DNA from: Halobacteriales archaeon QS_9_68_42 | GTDB taxonomy: Archaea; Halobacteriota; Halobacteria; Halobacteriales; Haloarculaceae | Direction of reading: 5' to 3' | Length of the DNA stretch: 8,209 nucleotides | Assembly (NCBI GenBank): GCA_003022905.1 | Contig: PXSE01000079.1 | Location: forward strand, 1-8,209 | Made by a program: the position numbers and the translations under genes | In this document: piece after piece, positions 1 through 6,283 of the stretch | How positions within the stretch are numbered: position 1 is the first letter of the stretch | Layout: each line of letters starts with the position of its first letter | The notes under the pieces: generated by a model | Databases searched by the model: none | Seen by the model: only the letters and a program-made list of their open reading frames with translations | What the model was told of the DNA's origin: nothing

Positions 1-502
1 AGTTGAACTGGCCGATGATGTCGGTCTCGACTTCCTTCTCCTGGGTGAGGTCGTACCGTCGCTGACCGAGAATCGAGGTCCGGACCGTCGCGTTGATGGT
101 GACGACGGTCCGCTCGCCGTTGTTGACGTGGGTGGTCCACCACGGCGGTATCTGTTCGTTGTCCATCCGGGTCGTGAACTCCTGTGTGGAGCTGCCCTCC
201 TTGATGTTCAGCCCCTCCCGGCCGCCGACGGCCATGGGGACGTCGTTCATCCGGACGGTGTAGTTTATGGTCGTGTCGCCGAGCTGGACGCCGATGGGGT
301 TGGGGTTGTCGACGACTAAGTCGGTGTAGACGACCGTCGTTTCGTTGCTCGCCTCGCCGAAGCGGTTGTCCACCTCCTCGACGGCCGGCGCCCCGAGGAC
401 GCCGAACGCGAAGGCTCCGATTATCGAGACCACCAGCACGCCGGCCACCGCGCCGGCAATCTTGAGCCGCCGCGCACTGACGACGTCATCGAGTCGACTC
501 AT
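1..502 (-). CDS. LEA14/WHy-domain (LEA type 2) membrane-anchored protein, partial
   Basis: Reading leftward from ATG at 502, 167 residues are visible and the C-terminus lies beyond base 1. A basic N-terminus (RRLK at 11-14) is followed by one hydrophobic helix at about residues 15-37, which should anchor the protein in the membrane with the rest outside. The following beta-rich part contains VVYTDLVVDNPNPIGVQLGD (about 57-76). The D-N-P-N-P/I-G pattern is typical of the WHy/LEA14 domain (water-stress and hypersensitive response). TTINYTV and a TVVTINATV strand (132-140) continue the fold. Family members are often 250-350 residues with one or two such domains; what follows here cannot be seen. 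The function in haloarchaea is unknown, with osmotic or desiccation protection only inferred from the family name. The start is supported by a TATA-like box about 29 nt upstream and by the lack of another start before it. It is divergent from the gene at 601. Confidence 0.85.
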   Translation of the reverse strand, partial: MSRLDDVVSARRLKIAGAVAGVLVVSIIGAFAFGVLGAPAVEEVDNRFGEASNETTVVYTDLVVDNPNPIGVQLGDTTINYTVRMNDVPMAVGGREGLNIKEGSSTQEFTTRMDNEQIPPWWTTHVNNGERTVVTINATVRTSILGQRRYDLTQEKEVETDIIGQFN

Positions 503-527
503 CGCGTGATTGCACACCCCCGCGGCT

Positions 528-535
528 CAAATAAC
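528..535 (-). promoter_or_regulatory. TATA box for the LEA-type gene
   Basis: Read on the minus strand the bases are GTTATTTG, centred about 29 nt before the ATG at 502. This is the spacing of haloarchaeal promoters that make leaderless or nearly leaderless transcripts. Assigned from sequence only. Confidence 0.5.
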
Positions 536-570
536 TGTTGTACCAGCCACGGTCCGCCCGAACCGCCGGG

Positions 571-577
571 ATTTATG
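571..577 (+). promoter_or_regulatory. TATA box for the small membrane protein gene
   Basis: ATTTATG lies in an otherwise GC-rich stretch, about 26 nt before the ATG at 601. This predicts a start of transcription at or next to the start codon. It also argues against upstream start codons in the same frame. Confidence 0.5.
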
Positions 578-600
578 CCCGCCGCGTCATACGGTGGAAC

Positions 601-789
601 ATGGAAACGAGCGCGCCGACGGACAAACACATTGCTCTTCCGATGACGTTCGCCGCCTTCGCGTTCTTGGGCGCCGTCGGGATGACAGCCTTCGGCATCA
701 CCGGCGACCAGGTGGCATCGGGGTGGTCGTTCGCCGCCGCGATGGTCTTCGGGGCGCTATCGGTCGCCGCCTATCACGCGTACGCCTGA
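601..789 (+). CDS. Small two-helix membrane protein (probably DUF7525 family)
   Basis: Encodes 62 residues. After a short polar N-terminus (METSAPTDKH) there are two hydrophobic segments, about 11-33 (IALPMTFAAFAFLGAVGMTA) and about 42-60 (SFAAAMVFGALSVAAYHAYA), joined by a short loop GITGDQVASGW. This is a hairpin membrane protein with almost no soluble part. I believe it matches a short haloarchaeal family of unknown function (DUF7525), from memory of its layout and not from a search. The same frame is open back to a TTG at 538, but the TATA box at 571-577 would put transcription start at 601, so that longer version is unlikely. No function can be assigned. It shares no evident operon with its neighbours, as its own promoter and that of the next gene are both visible. 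Confidence 0.75.
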   Translation: METSAPTDKHIALPMTFAAFAFLGAVGMTAFGITGDQVASGWSFAAAMVFGALSVAAYHAYA

Positions 790-1006
790 TGACGGGCGCA
801 GATCATTCCCGGCGCGGCCGCATGGGTACACTCACACCGACGAACGCGAACAGCCGTACCGATGGCCGTGAATCGGCGCGGGCCGCCCGCCGCGGGACCA
901 TCCCCTTCCCCTGAGCTAGCCCCGTTCCCCATGTGTTTCCTCCCGACGGGGCGACGACCGCCGGCCCGAAGGACGGGCTTAAGCCGCTCGCGGACCAACG
1001 GGGGGT
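790..1006. other. Intergenic spacer with no supported gene
   Basis: About 217 bases between two short genes. It is GC-rich with several GC-rich inverted stretches. The only clear signal is the promoter at its right end. Open frames here on both strands are basic, Arg/Pro/Gly-rich and lack promoters, unlike the acidic proteins around them. Confidence 0.5.
978..983 (+). promoter_or_regulatory. TATA box for the DUF7123-like gene
   Basis: CTTAAG, inside GGGCTTAAGCC, is centred about 26 nt before the ATG at 1007. This is the usual distance for a leaderless haloarchaeal transcript. Confidence 0.45.
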
Positions 1007-1231
1007 ATGAGCGAACTGAGCGAGGAGGACGAGCGGATACTCTCGTACCTGCGGGACCGGGCAGCGGGGGGCAAGCGGTACTTCCGTTCGAAGGGCATCG
1101 CCGACGCCATCGACCTCACCGCAAAGCAGGTCGGCTCCAGGCTCCCCCGGCTCGCCGAACACTCCGAGGACGTCGACATCGAAAAGTGGTCCCGGGCCCG
1201 CTCGACGACCTGGCGCGTCACCCCGGAGTAG
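1007..1231 (+). CDS. Small winged-helix protein (DUF7123-like)
   Basis: Encodes 74 residues. The N-terminal helix (LSEEDERILSYLRDRAA, 4-20) is followed by KRYFRSKGIADAIDLTAKQV (about 23-42), a helix-turn-helix pattern in which the second helix would be the recognition helix. The end, VDIEKWSRARSTTWRV (about 56-71), forms a likely beta wing. The blocks YF-SK-IA--IDL-AKQVG and DIEKW---STTW are what I recall of the haloarchaeal DUF7123 family, which is 70-90 residues long. It probably binds DNA as a small regulator; no target is known and none can be read from the context. The ATG lies just past a promoter, and there is no stop-free extension with a better start. Confidence 0.8.
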   Translation: MSELSEEDERILSYLRDRAAGGKRYFRSKGIADAIDLTAKQVGSRLPRLAEHSEDVDIEKWSRARSTTWRVTPE

Positions 1232-1248
1232 CACCACAAGGGCTGGCC

Positions 1249-1254
1249 TTTTAA
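1249..1254 (+). promoter_or_regulatory. TATA box for the SRPBCC/nitrilase transcription unit
   Basis: TTTTAA is centred about 27 nt before ATG 1279. It is the only promoter-like sequence before the nitrilase gene, so both the broken gene and the hydrolase probably depend on it. Confidence 0.55.
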
Positions 1255-1278
1255 TTCCTTCCTCCCCTCCACCCGCCA

Positions 1279-1576
1279 ATGACGGTTCGCGTCGAGCGGG
1301 TGTTCGAACTCCCCGCGCCGCCGGCGGAGGTCTGGTCGTTCATCGCCGACGACGAGAAGGGTGGACGAGCCGCGCTTCGTGAAGTTCGTCGGGCGCTCGC
1401 GGGCGATGAACGTCCAGGGCGAACACACCCTCGAGGAGACCGACGGGGAAACGCGGCTGACCAACCAGTTCGTCGTCGACGGCCGACTGCCGGGCGTCGA
1501 GACCTACTTCAAGCGGAAACTCGACGGCGAACTCGAGAACCTCGAGGACGCCATCCGGGAGGAACTGGCGCTGTGA
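1279..1576 (+). pseudogene. CoxG/SRPBCC-family gene broken by an internal deletion and frameshift
   Basis: Two halves of one protein lie in different frames. The first 27 codons (1279-1359) read MTVRVERVFELPAPPAEVWS then FIADDEK, the classic N-terminus of SRPBCC proteins related to CO-dehydrogenase subunit G (first strand plus the P-A-P--VW-FI-D helix). From 1361, in another frame, 71 residues run VDEPRFVKFVGRSRAMNVQG, then EHTLEETDGETRLTNQFVVD, then a GRLPGVETYFKRKLDGELEN helix, ending at TGA 1574-1576. The family is about 140 residues, so about 40 residues of central beta-sheet are missing at the junction near 1359-1361. The rest has no stops, which points to a recent loss or an assembly error. 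Intact members bind small hydrophobic ligands in a helix-grip fold; this one should not fold. The initiating frame runs on without a stop into the nitrilase gene. Confidence 0.8.
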
Positions 1577-2379
1577 GGCTCGCCCTGGCACAGCAGGAAA
1601 TCGAGGGCGCCGACATCGGGGACAATGTCGACCGCGCCGTCGAGGCCGTCGCGTCGGCTGCGGCCGACGGCGCCGACTGCGTCGCGCTCCCGGAGGTGTT
1701 CAACATCGGCTACTTCGCCTTCGACGCCTACGCCCGCGAGGCCGAACCGCTCGGCGGCCCGACCCACCAGCGGCTTCGGGCGGCCGCAATCGAGCACGGC
1801 GTAGCCGTCCTGGCCGGCACCGTCGTCGAGGACCTGGCGGCCTCGGCGGCGGCCGGCGAGGCCGTCCCCGAACCCGAGGGGCTGGCCAACACCGCCGTTC
1901 TCTTCGGCGCCGACGGCGAACGCCGACTGGTCTACCGGAAGCACCACCTCTTCGGCTACGACTCCGCGGAGGCCGAGATGCTCGTCCCCGGCGAGCGACT
2001 GCCGACGACCGACCTCGGCGGCCACACCGTCGGCGTGACAACCTGCTACGACCTCCGATTTCCCGAACTGTACCGCCAGCTCGTCGACGACGATGTCACG
2101 CTCGTGCTGGTTCCCAGCGCCTGGCCGTACCCCCGCGTCGAGCACTGGAGGCTACTGCCCCGTGCCCGGGCCGTCGAAAACCTGCTGTACGTCGGCGCGG
2201 TCAACGGCTCGGCGACCTTCGACGACGCCGCCCTCGTCGGCCGCTCTGCGGTGTACGACCCCTGGGGGACCCCCGTGGCGGCCGCCGGCGAGGAGCCGAC
2301 CGTCGTCACCACCGACTGCGACCCCGGCCGCGTGGCGGCGGTCCGCGAGGAGTTCCCGGCTCTCGAGGACCGGCGATAA
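1573..2379 (+). CDS. Carbon-nitrogen hydrolase (nitrilase superfamily)
   Basis: Encodes 268 residues from a GTG that overlaps the TGA of the preceding broken gene by 4 nt (GTGA), which suggests translational coupling in the intact ancestor. All three catalytic residues are visible: Glu41 in VALPEVFN, Lys123 in YRKHHLFGYD and the nucleophile Cys158 in TTCYDLRFPELYR. The PRARAVENLLYVGAVN block (196-211) and GRSAVYDPWG (223-232) are also typical. Length fits the omega-amidase/predicted amidase branch (about 260-280). Such enzymes hydrolyse amides or nitriles to acid and ammonia in the cytoplasm; the substrate here cannot be told. The N-terminus MRLALAQQEI is a normal first strand for the family, so this start is preferred to the ATG at 1279 in the same frame, which belongs to the broken gene and adds a 70-residue out-of-frame, Arg-rich stretch. 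Confidence 0.93.
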   Translation: MRLALAQQEIEGADIGDNVDRAVEAVASAAADGADCVALPEVFNIGYFAFDAYAREAEPLGGPTHQRLRAAAIEHGVAVLAGTVVEDLAASAAAGEAVPEPEGLANTAVLFGADGERRLVYRKHHLFGYDSAEAEMLVPGERLPTTDLGGHTVGVTTCYDLRFPELYRQLVDDDVTLVLVPSAWPYPRVEHWRLLPRARAVENLLYVGAVNGSATFDDAALVGRSAVYDPWGTPVAAAGEEPTVVTTDCDPGRVAAVREEFPALEDRR

Positions 2380-2633
2380 CCGCTGGCCGGGAAACGAGGG
2401 TTTATAACACAGGACGGCGTACAATCGCACGCCCGAACGACGCTTTTCTCGTCGTGACGGCACAACACGACGCCCGCCGCGAGCACCCGTCCACCCACCC
2501 ACGTCGGCCCGCCCGGACCCGGCGCCTCCCACTCACCCCGTCTTCGTTTCACGCCCGCGAGCGGCCGGTGTCTGCGTACGACGGGAGCAGTCCGACATAT
2601 AATGAACGGACTCCGTGACCACCTCGAAAGCCC
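2380..2633. other. Intergenic region with orphan TATA box and a small hairpin
   Basis: There is no convincing gene. TTTATAA at 2401-2407 is a good haloarchaeal TATA box, but no plausible start codon follows at the expected distance. At 2437-2455 the bases ACGACG and CGTCGT pair around a T-rich loop (CTTTTCT). The rest is GC-rich and featureless until the hairpins begin at 2635. A short non-coding transcript starting near 2430 is possible but unsupported beyond this. Confidence 0.35.
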
Positions 2634-2634
2634 T

Positions 2635-2731
2635 CGGCCGGCTCGCGGCCGTTGTGCGGGATACCCTCGCTACGCTCGGATAGAGCCCGCCGCAGGCGGC
2701 CGCCACCCGTGCGGTCGGCGACGCCGACCGC
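2635..2731. repeat. Palindromic hairpins preceding the 120-bp repeat unit
   Basis: Three inverted repeats occur in about 100 bases. CGGCCG pairs with CGGCCG at 2635-2651 (5-nt loop). CCGCC/GGCGG at 2687-2699 has loop GCA. GCGGTCGGC/GCCGACCGC at 2711-2731 has a perfect 9-bp stem and loop GAC. The last two share the exact 3-nt loop seen in the repeat unit that follows. An open frame crosses this region from 2602, but it is rich in Arg, Pro and Gly and is best read as a by-product of the palindromes. Confidence 0.7.
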
Positions 2732-2736
2732 CTATA

Positions 2737-2858
2737 CCGTGGTCGTTCGAAAGGCGCGAAGCGCCTTTCGTGAGTGAGCAGGACCTTCGGTCCCGCGAGC
2801 TACGAGGGAACTCCGTTCCCTCGGGATGACGAGAGAGCGTCGCTCTCTCGAACCACGG
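2737..2858. repeat. Hairpin repeat unit, copy A
   Basis: The unit is bounded by inverted ends, CCGTGGTCGTTCGA (2737-2750) and TCGAACCACGG (2848-2858). Between them lie four hairpins with 3-nt loops. CGAAAGGCGC/GCGCCTTTCG (2748-2770, loop GAA) has 10 bp. GGACC/GGTCC (2781-2793, loop TTC) has an A-C mismatch and two more pairs outside. CGAGGGAAC/GTTCCCTCG (2803-2823, loop TCC) has 9 bp. CGAGAGAGC/GCTCTCTCG (2830-2850, loop GTC) has 9 bp. Linkers are TGAGTGAG, GAGCTA and GATGA. Bases 2739-2858 align without gaps to 7047-7166 with 9 differences in 120. No coding potential is evident; function is unknown. Confidence 0.85.
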
Positions 2859-2934
2859 CAAAGGCGCCACGCAGGCCTCGCCCTTTCAGTCCACCAGGTC
2901 GTCGGATGACCCCCCGGCCGTCCTAATGGACTGA

Positions 2935-3015
2935 TAGTGACTGCTGTACGTCATTTCGGTATCGACCGCACGGGGGCGTGCGGTCTCATCGGTAAAACAG
3001 GTACAGCAATCACTA
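2935..3015. repeat. 81-bp palindromic element (MITE-like or terminator-like)
   Basis: The outer arms TAGTGACTGCTGTAC (2935-2949) and GTACAGCAATCACTA (3001-3015) are inverted copies with one mismatch in 15. In the centre GACCGCAC/GTGCGGTC (2964-2985) pairs around GGGGGC. The whole can fold as a long stem with an unpaired middle. It lies 15 bases past the stop codon of the small gene at 3031 on the minus strand, so it could end or protect that transcript. It resembles palindromic intergenic elements I recall from other haloarchaeal genomes, an impression that is not verified here. Confidence 0.7.
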
Positions 3016-3030
3016 CGAAAGAAGGGTCGT

Positions 3031-3216
3031 TCACTCGTCTTCGAGTGCTGCGTAGATATCCGCGTGGCGGCGTCCGTCGAGTTCCCCCATCTCGAGGGCG
3101 ATCTCGCGACGTTCGGCGTTGCTCTCGGCCGCCTGATACCGCTCGTACAGCTGGCGGACTTCGTCGTCGACCGCCGTCGAGGAATCGGTGCTGGACGCCA
3201 CTATTCTGATGAACAT
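3031..3216 (-). CDS. Small helical protein, probable antitoxin partner of the Doc toxin
   Basis: Encodes 61 residues from ATG 3216, or 56 if translation starts at GTG 3201 (MASSTDSSTAVDD). The body DDEVRQLYERYQAAESNAER (about residues 17-36) and REIALEMGELDGRRHADIYA (37-56) is acidic and predicted almost all helical. The GTG start is favoured by an A/T-rich box (GATAAAAAG on the minus strand) about 29 nt upstream of it, which overlaps the toxin stop codon. I do not recognise a Phd, AbrB or other known antitoxin fold. The antitoxin role is inferred only from size, acidity and position 18 nt after a Doc gene. The order is toxin first, the reverse of classical phd-doc. It could instead be an unrelated small conserved protein. 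Confidence 0.7.
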   Translation of the reverse strand: MFIRIVASSTDSSTAVDDEVRQLYERYQAAESNAERREIALEMGELDGRRHADIYAALEDE

Positions 3217-3226
3217 ACCCGGTGTG

Positions 3227-3236
3227 GCTTTTTATC
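3227..3236 (-). promoter_or_regulatory. A/T-rich TATA-like box inside the toxin-antitoxin junction
   Basis: Read on the minus strand this is GATAAAAAGC, overlapping the toxin stop codon at 3235-3237. It is too close to ATG 3216 for a leaderless start there but well placed for GTG 3201. It may give the downstream gene its own transcript independent of the toxin, as antitoxins often need. Assigned from sequence only. Confidence 0.35.
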
Positions 3237-3552
3237 AGTTGCGACGAGCGCACGCTCGGAAGTAGATGACCGCGGTATCTGTGTCGACCGCGGCCTCGTC
3301 GGTTGCGAAGTGGTGTAAGAGAGCCCGAATCTCATCACCGTAGTCGAACGTGTACCCGTTCAGCATGTAGAAAACGACCACCGTTCGGAGCGCTGTTCGT
3401 TTGTTCCCGTCGACGAACGGATGCTCTGCAACGAGCAGTCGCATCGCGTTCTCTGAGCGAACCCCGGGTTCCGTGGCGTCGCCCTCCGCCACAATCTGTT
3501 CGTGGAGATTTAGAATGAGTTCGACAGAGGGATACGCGAGGTCGTCGGTCAC
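3235..3552 (-). CDS. doc: Doc/Fic-family death-on-curing toxin with a central deletion
   Basis: Encodes 105 residues from GTG 3552. The Fic-type motif is HPFVDGNKRTA (about 44-54). The His, acidic residue, Asn, Lys and Arg needed for Doc kinase activity are present (family knowledge: Doc phosphorylates EF-Tu). The C-terminal helices TVVVFYMLNGYTFDYGDEIR follow. Relatives are about 125-135 residues. Here GVRSEN is followed at once by AMRLLVAEHPF, whereas in P1 Doc about 28 more residues separate the equivalent points. The lost part should be the helix pair after the N-terminal helix. The frame is kept, so a protein can be made but may be inactive or unstable. Start choice rests on the TATA-like GTTAAC about 27 nt upstream and on MTDDLAYPSVE, the usual haloarchaeal N-terminus as I recall it. 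Confidence 0.85.
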   Translation of the reverse strand: MTDDLAYPSVELILNLHEQIVAEGDATEPGVRSENAMRLLVAEHPFVDGNKRTALRTVVVFYMLNGYTFDYGDEIRALLHHFATDEAAVDTDTAVIYFRACARRN

Positions 3553-3576
3553 GAATTCGATTTTCTCACGCCGCCC

Positions 3577-3582
3577 GTTAAC
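3577..3582 (-). promoter_or_regulatory. TATA-like box for the toxin-antitoxin operon
   Basis: GTTAAC, the same on both strands, lies 25-30 nt upstream of GTG 3552. A second A/T-rich stretch, AATTATTTT at 3636-3644, could also promote in this direction, giving a leader of roughly 60 nt. Neither can be preferred with certainty. Confidence 0.35.
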
Positions 3583-3671
3583 CGTTTCTCACCCGTCGCG
3601 GTCAGGGCCTCGTCATAGACAGCTCGGGCGGCCCAATTATTTTGCCGCGGTGAACGAGCGGGTCCGACGGG

Positions 3672-5180
<1,509 letters not shown>

Positions 5181-5205
5181 GGGCAATTCTTGCGTGCGGG
5201 GGGTG

Positions 5206-5214
5206 AAAAATGTA
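5206..5214 (-). promoter_or_regulatory. TATA-like box for the aldehyde dehydrogenase
   Basis: On the minus strand the bases read TACATTTTT, about 30 nt before ATG 5180. It shares an 89-bp gap with the promoter of the divergent gene at 5270. Confidence 0.45.
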
Positions 5215-5238
5215 GCCGACCGCGACCGCAGGCGAACC

Positions 5239-5244
5239 GCTTAC
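5239..5244 (+). promoter_or_regulatory. Weak TATA-like box for the DUF5787 gene
   Basis: GCTTAC lies about 28 nt before GTG 5270. It is a poor match, but it is the only less GC-rich stretch at the right distance. Confidence 0.3.
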
Positions 5245-5269
5245 GGCCACGCCGCTCCCACCGGCGAGC

Positions 5270-6283
5270 GTGAAGGAGTTCGGCTTCGAGTTGCGGGTCT
5301 GCGCCTGGGCCGAACGGAACTGGCCGCCAGACGGCGAGGGTGACGCGGGCGACATCGTCCCGCTGGTCGCCCGGCAACTCGGCACCCGTCGCCGGCGGTG
5401 GGACACCGTCGTCATCGAGACCACCGAGGATGCGCTACAGCGGCGGGCGCCGTTCGGCGAGGAACGCCTCGACTCAGACCTGTTGCACGTCGCGCGCAAC
5501 GCGCCCGCCTCGTGGACCTACTACCGGGAGGCGTTGCCGGACCCGGGCTACCCGTGGCGGTACGTCCGGGAGGCCGCCCACCGCGCCGCGGACAGGGGGT
5601 TCGTCAAGACACGGAAGCGCGGTAACCGAATCGAGTTGCGCCGCCGCTACCGGTACCCCGAGTGGGTCGACCGGGTCGTCGCAATCGAGAACAAGCCGGA
5701 CCTCGACGCCTCGGCGGCCCGGGCGCTCTCCGGCCAACTCGAACACGACGTGGCGCTGGAACTGGCCGACGAGGTGTGGCTGGCGACGGCGGCCGACGGC
5801 GACGTCGAGCGGGCGCTGCTTGAGGCCGTCCCCGTCGAGGTCGGCATTCTAGCAGTCGAGGCGGACGGTCCCCGGGCCGACCCGGTGTGGAACCCGCGGA
5901 CGCTCGACGCTACGGCGCCGGGCACGCGCATCCTCGAGCGCCCCGACGACGGGGCCTCGGCGGCCCGCTTCGAGTACGCCGACCCCGACTGGAAGCGGCA
6001 CAAGCGGCTGGAGGTCGCCGAGCGCGCCTACGAACAGGGGTGGCGCGCATACGCCGAGACGATGCGGCCCGACTGCCGGCAGTTTCGGATGCGGGACCCG
6101 TCGGGCCCGTTCCCGTGGTGTGCCGCCAAGGGCCGCGAGCAGACGGCTGCCGAGTGTTCAGCGGACTGTCCGTCGTTCGAGCCGGAGCCGCCGGCCTGGC
6201 GGCGAAAGAGCTGGCCCATCGAGGGCGGCCCTGGCAGAGCGACGAAACGGCTACTGGAGCGGAAGCGCGAGCGGCGCCGCTAA
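5270..6283 (+). CDS. DUF5787 family protein, putative PD-(D/E)XK nuclease
   Basis: Encodes 337 residues from GTG 5270 (MKEFGFELRVCAWAE, the usual start of the family). I recognise the haloarchaeal DUF5787 layout: RQLG (35-38), a WDTVVIE strand (44-50), a likely winged helix at 97-127 (WRYVREAAHRAADRGFVKTR), then YPEWVDRVVAIENKPDL (129-145) and QLEHDVALELADEVWLAT (156-173). Asp134, Glu140 and Lys142 sit in a D-x5-E-x-K arrangement on a strand, followed by a Gln-bearing helix and a DEVWLA strand. This is the pattern of restriction-endonuclease-like folds. Four cysteines near the C-terminus (269, 284, 296, 300) could bind zinc or an iron-sulfur cluster, as in Cas4 and AddB. The nuclease role is inference; no activity is known to me. 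The very basic tail (RKRERRR) could contact nucleic acid. It overlaps the next gene tail to tail by 4 nt. Confidence 0.85.
   Translation: MKEFGFELRVCAWAERNWPPDGEGDAGDIVPLVARQLGTRRRRWDTVVIETTEDALQRRAPFGEERLDSDLLHVARNAPASWTYYREALPDPGYPWRYVREAAHRAADRGFVKTRKRGNRIELRRRYRYPEWVDRVVAIENKPDLDASAARALSGQLEHDVALELADEVWLATAADGDVERALLEAVPVEVGILAVEADGPRADPVWNPRTLDATAPGTRILERPDDGASAARFEYADPDWKRHKRLEVAERAYEQGWRAYAETMRPDCRQFRMRDPSGPFPWCAAKGREQTAAECSADCPSFEPEPPAWRRKSWPIEGGPGRATKRLLERKRERRR

Noticed and set aside
538..600. N-terminal extension of the small membrane protein from TTG 538
   Set aside because: The TATA box at 571-577 lies inside this extension, and the added residues are basic and polar, unlike the family.
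774..998. Small minus-strand frame between the membrane protein and the DUF7123-like gene
   Set aside because: It ends inside the opposite gene, has no promoter and shows basic, low-complexity composition. A CxC plus C pattern in it seems accidental.
1279..2379. One 366-residue nitrilase gene from ATG 1279
   Set aside because: The first 27 codons belong to an SRPBCC gene and the next 70 or so are an out-of-frame, Arg-rich reading of its other half. The hydrolase itself begins at GTG 1573 with a normal N-terminus.
2602..2829. 75-residue open frame over the first hairpin cluster
   Set aside because: The product is Arg/Pro/Gly-rich, unlike haloarchaeal proteins. It follows from translating palindromes, and no promoter lies at the right distance before ATG 2602.
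2380..2936. tRNA or rRNA gene in the long intergenic region
   Set aside because: No cloverleaf with a T-arm GTTCRA in the correct setting was found. The GTTCGA bases at 2745-2750 belong to the end of the repeat unit.
5181..5186. TTG start two codons upstream for the aldehyde dehydrogenase
   Set aside because: ATG 5180 is a better codon, gives the usual N-terminus and fits the TATA spacing.
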